Source of the DNA: an uncultured bacterium
Lineage (GTDB): Bacteria; Methylomirabilota; Methylomirabilia; Rokubacteriales; CSP1-6
DNA length: 5,966 nucleotides
Assembly: GCA_946479205.1 (NCBI GenBank)
Contig: CAMLFJ010000231.1
Coordinates: forward strand, 1-5,966
Direction: 5' to 3'
Part shown: positions 1-4,545 of the stretch, one piece after another
Numbering within the stretch: the stretch's first letter is position 1
Layout of the letters: every line of letters begins with the position of its first letter
Translations under genes and position numbers: made by a program
Notes under the pieces: model-generated
Databases searched by the model: none
Told to the model about the DNA's origin: nothing
The model's input: only the letters and a program-made list of their open reading frames with translations

Positions 1-250
1 GGGTATTGGCCTCGAGCGGGAACGAGCCGGCCCAGCCGTCGTTGTCCACCAGGGAGAGCGACGCCTCGCGCCACTCGGTCTCGCCCGCGGCGCGGAAGCG
101 GATCGACGCGGCGAGGAGGTCGTGACCTTCCTTGAAGATGTCGGCGGTGACGGTCAGGACGTCCCCGGTGATGCGCTTGACCGGATACCGGCCGTCGTCC
201 ACCGCGGGGCGGACATGCTCGATCACGATCGGGCGCCGGAGCCGGCTCAT
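1..250 (-). CDS. glgE: GlgE alpha-1,4-glucan:maltose-1-phosphate maltosyltransferase, N-terminal fragment (partial, 3' end off window)
   Basis: GlgE transfers maltose from alpha-maltose-1-phosphate to the non-reducing end of cytoplasmic alpha-1,4-glucan. Only the first 83 residues are visible. They match the N-terminal beta-sandwich (DUF3416) that precedes the GH13_3 barrel: a short basic leader, then VRPAVDDGRYPVKR (residues 13-26), a run of beta strands, IFKEGHDLLAA (38-48) and the closing DNDGWAGSFPLEANT (69-83). The catalytic barrel lies beyond the left edge, so activity cannot be judged. The ATG at 250 overlaps the TGA of the upstream glycosyltransferase gene as ATGA (4 bases), which implies translational coupling. 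The Shine-Dalgarno is weak (GGTGG a few bases upstream). The start fits the family because the conserved VxPxVDxGRxPVK motif follows within 25 residues. The family assignment is from recalled motifs, with no search run. Confidence 0.88.
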   Translation of the reverse strand, partial: MSRLRRPIVIEHVRPAVDDGRYPVKRITGDVLTVTADIFKEGHDLLAASIRFRAAGETEWREASLSLVDNDGWAGSFPLEANT

Positions 251-1482
251 CGCCACCGGTCCACCAGGTAGGGCTTGTCCTCGTCGAACATGCCACCCAG
301 ACGCGTCGCGCTCTGGATCAGGGCGGCGGGCGGGCGCGCGCTGGTCTCGAGGATCACGGAGGCGGCGCGGCCCAGGTAGAGCGGGGCGAGCGACTGGGCG
401 GCGTGGCTCCGGTAGACGACGCGCGCTCGATAGGCGAGCAGGAAGTCGTAGACCACGCGGGTCCAGAGCCGATCCGAGAAGCGGAACCGCTCGAGGGGCC
501 GATCGCTGAGCTCCAGCACCTCGCCCAGGTTCTCGGGCGCCAGAATGCGCTCCCACACCGGGAGGAGATCGCGCACGCCCTGGACGAAGCCGACCTGCAT
601 GAGGGACGGATCCACGGTGGGGCCGCCGGCCAGCGGCTCGGGCGGCGTGCCGAAGGTCACGACCGGCTCCGAGCCCCGGATGTCGAGCCAGTACTGCTCC
701 GACTGCTCGGCCAGCGCGAAGAGGGCGCCCGCGACCCGGCCCACCGTGCGCCCGAGCGGCGCGGGCGGCTGGGTGGCGGCCACGGTGCGCGGGCCCAGCA
801 CCGCCTGTCCCACCGTGAAGCCGCCCTCGATCGCGGCCGCGGGCAGCCAGAACTCGAGGCCGTGATGGCCGAGATCCGTCTCCCAGATCGGCCGGGCGAG
901 GAAGGCGTCGGCGGCCGCCCCCGAGCAGGCGAACTCCTCGGCCAGCGGATGCGCGAGCTGCCGGCCGAAGAGGCTGCGCATGAGCGGCACGACGAGGGCC
1001 TGGGTGAGAGTGCCGTCGTAGCGGTATCGGTGGTAGATCGGCAGCACCAGCCCGACGTCGTCCTTCAGGACCGGGGTGGCCAGGGCGCGGAGCCAGTCCG
1101 CGGTGGTGCTGCCGAGGTCGGCGTTGAGCATCACGAGCGCCCGCGCCTCGAGCCGCCGGCCGATGGTCAGCGTCGTGCGCACCGCCTGGGCCCAGTCGAG
1201 CGCGTCGTCCGCGGCGTGGCCGGCCCCCGTCGCGCGGATCACCCGCACCGGACCCAGGGCGGCGGCCAGCGCGGCCGGCGTCTCCCCGGACGGGGCCTGG
1301 TCCACGTGCACGACGACCACGGCCTGTCCCGCGAAGTGCGCGTCGAGGCCGGCGCGGACCGCGCCGCCCACCGCCGCGACGGTGGCGCTCGGTCCGGCGG
1401 TGGCCAGGCCCACCACCAGGTCGGCGGAGCCGATCCGCTCGACGCCGGTCCGGACCTCGTCGGCGAGGTCGAGGGTCTCCAT
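247..1482 (-). CDS. GT-A fold glycosyltransferase of the mannosylglycerate/glucosyl-3-phosphoglycerate synthase-like group, with divergent metal-binding site
   Basis: A 411-residue soluble protein with no signal peptide or membrane segment. Residues 20-125 look like a nucleotide-sugar Rossmann half: DLVVGLATAG at 21-30, QAVVVVHVDQ at 53-62, and ALVMLNADL at 115-123 where a DXD normally sits. Residues 135-190 (LPIYHRYRYDGTLTQ, then HPLAEEFACSG) parallel the segment in GpgS/MGS-type enzymes that ends in QPLxGE. Residues 260-411 form a helical C-terminal region with SLAPLYLGRAASVILET and a terminal KPYLVDRW. Relatives, as I recall them, transfer a sugar from NDP-sugar to small acceptors such as phosphoglycerate. 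Here the first Asp of DXD is Asn120, and the region where relatives carry a metal-binding His reads LGPRTVAATQ (229-238). Substrate and activity are therefore uncertain. The ATG overlaps the preceding TGA by one base (TGATG) with no clear Shine-Dalgarno, so coupled re-initiation is likely. The open frame extends far upstream of 1482, but that part is a shadow of the treT-like gene. Confidence 0.8.
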   Translation of the reverse strand: METLDLADEVRTGVERIGSADLVVGLATAGPSATVAAVGGAVRAGLDAHFAGQAVVVVHVDQAPSGETPAALAAALGPVRVIRATGAGHAADDALDWAQAVRTTLTIGRRLEARALVMLNADLGSTTADWLRALATPVLKDDVGLVLPIYHRYRYDGTLTQALVVPLMRSLFGRQLAHPLAEEFACSGAAADAFLARPIWETDLGHHGLEFWLPAAAIEGGFTVGQAVLGPRTVAATQPPAPLGRTVGRVAGALFALAEQSEQYWLDIRGSEPVVTFGTPPEPLAGGPTVDPSLMQVGFVQGVRDLLPVWERILAPENLGEVLELSDRPLERFRFSDRLWTRVVYDFLLAYRARVVYRSHAAQSLAPLYLGRAASVILETSARPPAALIQSATRLGGMFDEDKPYLVDRWR

Positions 1483-2684
1483 CACCGGGTCAGGTGGGCG
1501 AGCAGCGCCAGATAGACGCTCAGCTGGCGCGTGATGAGGAAATTCCGGCGCACGTGCTCGCGCCCGGCCGCACCCATGCGGCCGATGAGCTCCGGGTTGC
1601 TCAGGAGCTGCCGGATGCGGAACGCGGCGCCCTCCACGGTTTCCACGGTATACCCGGTGACGTTCACGACCATCTGAAATGGGATGCCCCCCGCGATGGT
1701 GCCGATCACCGGCTTGCCCTTCCACATCGCGGTGGCCACGTCGATCGTGAAATCGGCCTTGAGCGGCTTCTGGACCGCGATCGTGGCCGCGCGCTCGAGC
1801 GCGTTCAGCTCGGTCTGGGGATCCGGAGGCAGGACGATCACCGCGATGTCGGGATCCTGGCCGCCCGCCTCCTGCACGTCGGCGAGGACGTCCCCGCCCG
1901 GCGCGGGGGGCGGGCCGGCCAGCACCAGGCGGACGTCGTGGTGCTTCTTGACGAGCCGGTAGGCGTTGATCACCCCGAGCGGGTCGTGCTGACGCTCGAA
2001 CGGCCCCACCTGGAGCAGGATCGGCTTGTCGCGCGGGACCCGGAGGCGGTCCAGCTGGGCGGCCTGCTCGGCCCGGGTCATCTCGCGATTGCGCTCCGAG
2101 AGCGGATCGATGGACGGGTAGACCACGAAGCGCGGAATGGAGAGCGGGGTCGCGAAGCGGGCGAGGGAGAAGACGGCGGCGTCGTAGCGCTGGGCGATCG
2201 GCCGCAGCGCGTTCCAGATCTGCGGCTGGGCGGACGAGAGATCCTGATGGCACCGCCACACCCAGTGCCCGGCGGCGCCGCGCGGCTCGACGAGGCCGAT
2301 CGGGGCGGCGTCGTGCACCATCACGAGATCGGCGTCGAGCCGGAGCCGGCGCGCGTTCTCGGCCGCGGTCTCGCGCAGGCGGGCCAGCATGCCCTCGGTG
2401 ATGACCTGCTCGGTGCCCTCGAGGGCCCGGCTCACCGCGCGGCCCACCTGGTCGAAGTCCGCGGTGCCGATCGTGATCTCCCAGGTGGTCTCCACCCCCA
2501 GATCGTTCATGATCGGCACGAGCCGGTTCAGCACTTCCAGCCCCGCGCCCCCGTAGCGCGAGGCGCTCACGTGCACGAAGCGCCGGCCGCGCAAGCGCTC
2601 CCCGAGGCGCATGAGGATGTCCACCGCGCCGCGGGGGGCGACCTGGCGGTAGTCGTCGAGCTTGAGGAGCGAGCCGGGGCCCAT
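1482..2684 (-). CDS. treT: TreT-like trehalose glycosyltransferring synthase homologue (GT4), canonical catalytic residues substituted
   Basis: A 400-residue GT-B protein, close to the usual TreT length. TreT reversibly joins NDP-glucose and glucose into trehalose in the cytoplasm. The N-terminal half shows the family clearly: YGGAGLEVLNRLVP (44-57), WEITIGTADF (68-77), HDAAPIGL (124-131), WVWRCHQDLS (141-150) with the diagnostic WRCH-D, RYDAAVFS, and YPSIDPLSERN (189-199). The C-terminal half has NALERAA (294-300), VQKPLK (304-309), AMWKGKPVIG and GGIPFQ (332-337). The GT4 donor site is degraded: where TreT reads VSRFDxxK this protein reads VGPFERQH (226-233), losing Arg and Lys, and the EX7E glutamates are Ala310 and Thr318. 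It may be inactive, regulatory or altered in mechanism. I chose ATG 2684 because GGAGG lies 6 bases upstream, it overlaps the DUF5752 stop (TGATG), and the 46 in-frame codons upstream are low-complexity Arg/Pro. Family identity is secure; TreT activity is not. Confidence 0.85.
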   Translation of the reverse strand: MGPGSLLKLDDYRQVAPRGAVDILMRLGERLRGRRFVHVSASRYGGAGLEVLNRLVPIMNDLGVETTWEITIGTADFDQVGRAVSRALEGTEQVITEGMLARLRETAAENARRLRLDADLVMVHDAAPIGLVEPRGAAGHWVWRCHQDLSSAQPQIWNALRPIAQRYDAAVFSLARFATPLSIPRFVVYPSIDPLSERNREMTRAEQAAQLDRLRVPRDKPILLQVGPFERQHDPLGVINAYRLVKKHHDVRLVLAGPPPAPGGDVLADVQEAGGQDPDIAVIVLPPDPQTELNALERAATIAVQKPLKADFTIDVATAMWKGKPVIGTIAGGIPFQMVVNVTGYTVETVEGAAFRIRQLLSNPELIGRMGAAGREHVRRNFLITRQLSVYLALLAHLTR

Positions 2685-3346
2685 CAGGCGCCTCCGTCCG
2701 CGATGGCGTCGGAGAGGATGTTGAGGTGGCGGTCGCGGATCCGCTCCAGGCTGCCCGCGTACGGGTCGATGTGGGCGAGCCGATCGGCCACGTCGGAAAG
2801 GCCGAGGGCGCCCCCGACCCACTCCGCGAAATCACCGCGCCCGCGGCCGGCGCGGTAGCGTGCCTCGATCGTGTGGAAGAAGAGCGCGCTCACGTCCACC
2901 TCGACCAGCGCGTCGCGCAGCTCGGCGAGGGTGCGGGCCTGGTGGCCGGTGGGCACCGGGACGAGGTGCACCTGAAAGAAGCGAAAGCGCTTGCCCTGGG
3001 TGCGGCCGGGCGCGGTGCCGAGATGCTCCAGGTGGTCGGAGATGGTGGCGACCAGCTCCTCACGCACGCGCTCCATGGAGCCCGCGTGGAAGGCGTCCAC
3101 GCCGGCCAGCCGCTCCGCGAGCCGCACGTCGCGCACCTCGGTGCCGACCCAGAGCGCGAAGTCGTTGGGATAGGCCTCGGCCAGCACCGGCCGGTGCAGC
3201 AGCGAGGCCGAGGTGTGGCAGAAGATGGACTCCACCGGCACGCGCCCGAGCTGCTCGAGCAGCTCGCGGGCGTCGTGGGCCTCGTGGGGCAGCAGCTCGT
3301 TCAGCTCGAGGCAGCCGAGGAAGACGAAGGGGTCGGTCGGGCTCAT
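2684..3346 (-). CDS. DUF5752 family protein, two internal repeats
   Basis: A 220-residue soluble protein with no signal peptide or membrane segment. It matches the DUF5752 family by its opening PFVFLGCLELNEL (6-18) and its CHTSAS, NDFALWV and FHTIEAR motifs. No biochemical function is established for the family to my knowledge; my recollection is that members often sit next to TreT-type synthases, as here. The protein is a direct duplication. Repeat 1 (about 6-107) and repeat 2 (about 120-216) share a short F-rich beta strand, an F-x-H-T motif (42-45 and 156-159), a DFAxWV motif (62-67 and 172-177) and a final helix pair around LAxRLAxxDxxxxGSxERxR. The period is about 110 residues. The start is supported by GGGAGAG 8 bases upstream. 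It is the first gene of the minus-strand operon and lies 29 bases from the divergent GT4 gene. Adjacency suggests it acts with the TreT-like protein, perhaps as a partner subunit; this is inference. Confidence 0.85.
   Translation of the reverse strand: MSPTDPFVFLGCLELNELLPHEAHDARELLEQLGRVPVESIFCHTSASLLHRPVLAEAYPNDFALWVGTEVRDVRLAERLAGVDAFHAGSMERVREELVATISDHLEHLGTAPGRTQGKRFRFFQVHLVPVPTGHQARTLAELRDALVEVDVSALFFHTIEARYRAGRGRGDFAEWVGGALGLSDVADRLAHIDPYAGSLERIRDRHLNILSDAIADGGA
2691..2695 (-). promoter_or_regulatory. Ribosome-binding site of the treT-like gene, inside the DUF5752 coding end
   Basis: On the minus strand this reads GGAGG, 6 bases before the ATG at 2684, within the last codons of the DUF5752 gene. 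It decides the treT-like start against the longer in-frame reading and combines with the one-base TGATG overlap to allow coupled translation. Confidence 0.65.
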
Positions 3347-3354
3347 GCGGTAAG

Positions 3355-3361
3355 CTCTCCC
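3355..3361 (-). promoter_or_regulatory. Ribosome-binding site of the DUF5752 gene
   Basis: On the minus strand this reads GGGAGAG, 8 bases before the ATG at 3346. Its purine content and spacing are those of a normal Shine-Dalgarno, and it supports that start for the first gene of the operon. Confidence 0.6.
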
Positions 3362-3367
3362 GGGGGA
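3362..3367 (+). promoter_or_regulatory. Ribosome-binding site of glgM
   Basis: On the plus strand this reads GGGGGA, 8 bases before the GTG at 3376. It directly abuts the opposite-strand Shine-Dalgarno and supports choosing the GTG over the longer in-frame extension. Confidence 0.5.
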
Positions 3368-3375
3368 CGACGCCT

Positions 3376-4545
3376 GTGAGAATCCTGCTCCTGAGCCGTG
3401 AATACCCGCCGCACGTCTACGGCGGCGCCGGCGTGGTGGTGGATCACCTGAGCCGCGCGCTGGCCCGCCGCGCGTCGGTCGAGGTGCGCTGCTTCGGCGA
3501 CCAGCAACAGACCGATCCGCCGTTGACCGTGAAGGGCTACGCCCCGTGGTCTCGGCTGGCGGGCGGGCCGGAGGCGCCCTACGCGCCCGCGCTGGAGGCC
3601 CTCTCGGTGGGCCTCGCGATGGCGCGCGATCCGGTGGCGGCCGACGTGGTCCACACCCACACCTGGTACGTGGGGCTGGGCGGCATGCTGGTGCAGTCCA
3701 TCCACGACGTGCCGCTCGTGGTCACGCTCCACAGCATGGAGCCGCTCCGGCCGTGGAAGGCCGATCAGCTCGGCACCGGCTACGCGGTGTCGAGCTGGGC
3801 CGAGCGCCTGGCCGTCGAGCGCGCCGACCGCGTCATCGCGGTGTCGGCCCAGATGCGCGGCGACATCCTGACCCACTTCCGCGTCCAGCCCGACCGCGTG
3901 GCCGTCATCCACAACGGGGTGGACGCGGAGGCGTTCGCGCGCACCGAGCGGCGCGACGCCCTCGCGCGCCACGAGGTGCGCGAGCCCTACGCCCTCTTCG
4001 TCGGACGGATCAGCGAGCAGAAGGGGATCTTCCAGCTCCTGGAGGCCGCCCGGACCCTGCCTGCGGGCGTCCAGCTCGTCCTCTGCGCGAGCAGCCCGGA
4101 CACGCCGGAGCTGCTGGCACGGGTCGAGGCCGCGGTGACGGGCCGCCCCGAGATCCGCTGGATCAACGCGATGCTGCCGGTGCCCGAGGTCGTCCAGCTC
4201 TACAGCCACGCCGCGGTCTTCGTCTGCCCGTCCATCTACGAGCCGTTCGGCCTGATCAACCTCGAGGCCATGGCCTGCGGGACCCCGGTGGTCGCGAGCC
4301 GGGTCGGGGGCATCCCCGAGGTGGTGGTGGACGGCGAGACCGGCCGGCTGGTGGAACCGGGCGACGTCGCCGCGCTCGGGCAGGCGCTCCGGGAGACGCT
4401 GGCCGATCCCGAGCGGGCCCGGCGGATGGGCGAGGCCGGCCGCGGGCGGGTGGAGGCCCACTTCTCGTGGGACCGCATCGCGGATCGGACGATCGCGGTG
4501 TACCGGGACGCGATCGAGCATCACGGGCGCGCCCCGGCCAGGTAG
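3376..4545 (+). CDS. glgM: GT4 glycogen synthase / maltose-1-phosphate synthase, corynebacterial GlgA (GlgM) type
   Basis: A 389-residue cytoplasmic GT4 enzyme, the usual length for the corynebacterial GlgA/GlgM family, which is shorter than GT5 GlgA. Members use ADP-glucose either to elongate glucan or, as shown for mycobacterial GlgM, to glucosylate glucose-1-phosphate to maltose-1-phosphate, the GlgE substrate. Motifs in order: MRILLLSREYPPHVYGGAGV (1-20) with the GG donor/acceptor loop, VVHTHTWY (91-98), TLHSMEPLRPWKADQLGTGY (117-136), SSWAERLAVE (139-148), VIHNGVD (177-183), VGRISEQKG (209-217) with Arg211 and Lys216, and EPFGLINLE (289-297), an intact EX7E. The GTG start at 3376 is chosen because the conserved MRILLLSREYPP begins there and GGGGGA lies 8 bases upstream; the longer in-frame opening to 2860 is antisense to DUF5752. 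The 3' end overlaps convergent treZ. glgE lying across the divergent operon favours the maltose-1-phosphate role, but glycogen synthase activity is not excluded. Confidence 0.9.
   Translation: MRILLLSREYPPHVYGGAGVVVDHLSRALARRASVEVRCFGDQQQTDPPLTVKGYAPWSRLAGGPEAPYAPALEALSVGLAMARDPVAADVVHTHTWYVGLGGMLVQSIHDVPLVVTLHSMEPLRPWKADQLGTGYAVSSWAERLAVERADRVIAVSAQMRGDILTHFRVQPDRVAVIHNGVDAEAFARTERRDALARHEVREPYALFVGRISEQKGIFQLLEAARTLPAGVQLVLCASSPDTPELLARVEAAVTGRPEIRWINAMLPVPEVVQLYSHAAVFVCPSIYEPFGLINLEAMACGTPVVASRVGGIPEVVVDGETGRLVEPGDVAALGQALRETLADPERARRMGEAGRGRVEAHFSWDRIADRTIAVYRDAIEHHGRAPAR

Larger units (their letters stand above)
3347..3375. other. 29-base divergent intergenic gap
   Basis: This is the only intergenic DNA in the window. 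It separates the ATG of the DUF5752 gene (minus) from the GTG of glgM (plus). It is filled by two back-to-back ribosome-binding sites that meet at a CCCGGG palindrome (3359-3364). It is too short to hold two divergent sigma-70-type promoters, so at least one promoter, and probably both, must lie inside the 5' coding part of the opposite gene. I could not identify a convincing -35/-10 pair. Confidence 0.75.

Noticed and set aside
132..1534. Several plus-strand open frames of 106-370 codons
   Set aside because: All are antisense to the GT-A glycosyltransferase or glgE genes, are Arg/Ala-rich and have no recognisable domain.
1815..1827. 13-base exact repeat CTGGGGATCCGGA, also at 4887-4899
   Set aside because: Both copies lie in the same minus-strand reading frame and encode PDPQ in unrelated proteins. 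This is coincidental shared coding, with no terminal repeats or insertion signs around them.
1483..2835. Reading the GT-A glycosyltransferase as an 862-residue protein, a possible fusion
   Set aside because: The upstream 451 codons are a Pro/Arg-rich shadow of the treT-like gene, and recognisable glycosyltransferase sequence begins just after the ATG at 1482.
1494..2858. 454-codon plus-strand open frame
   Set aside because: It is antisense to the treT-like gene, with His/Arg/Gly/Leu-biased low-complexity composition and no family signature. It is explained by high third-position GC.
2860..3375. N-terminal extension of glgM to 2860
   Set aside because: The added 172 residues are Arg/Pro/Ala low complexity, antisense to the DUF5752 gene. 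The family N-terminus MRILLLSREYPP begins exactly at the GTG 3376, behind a Shine-Dalgarno.
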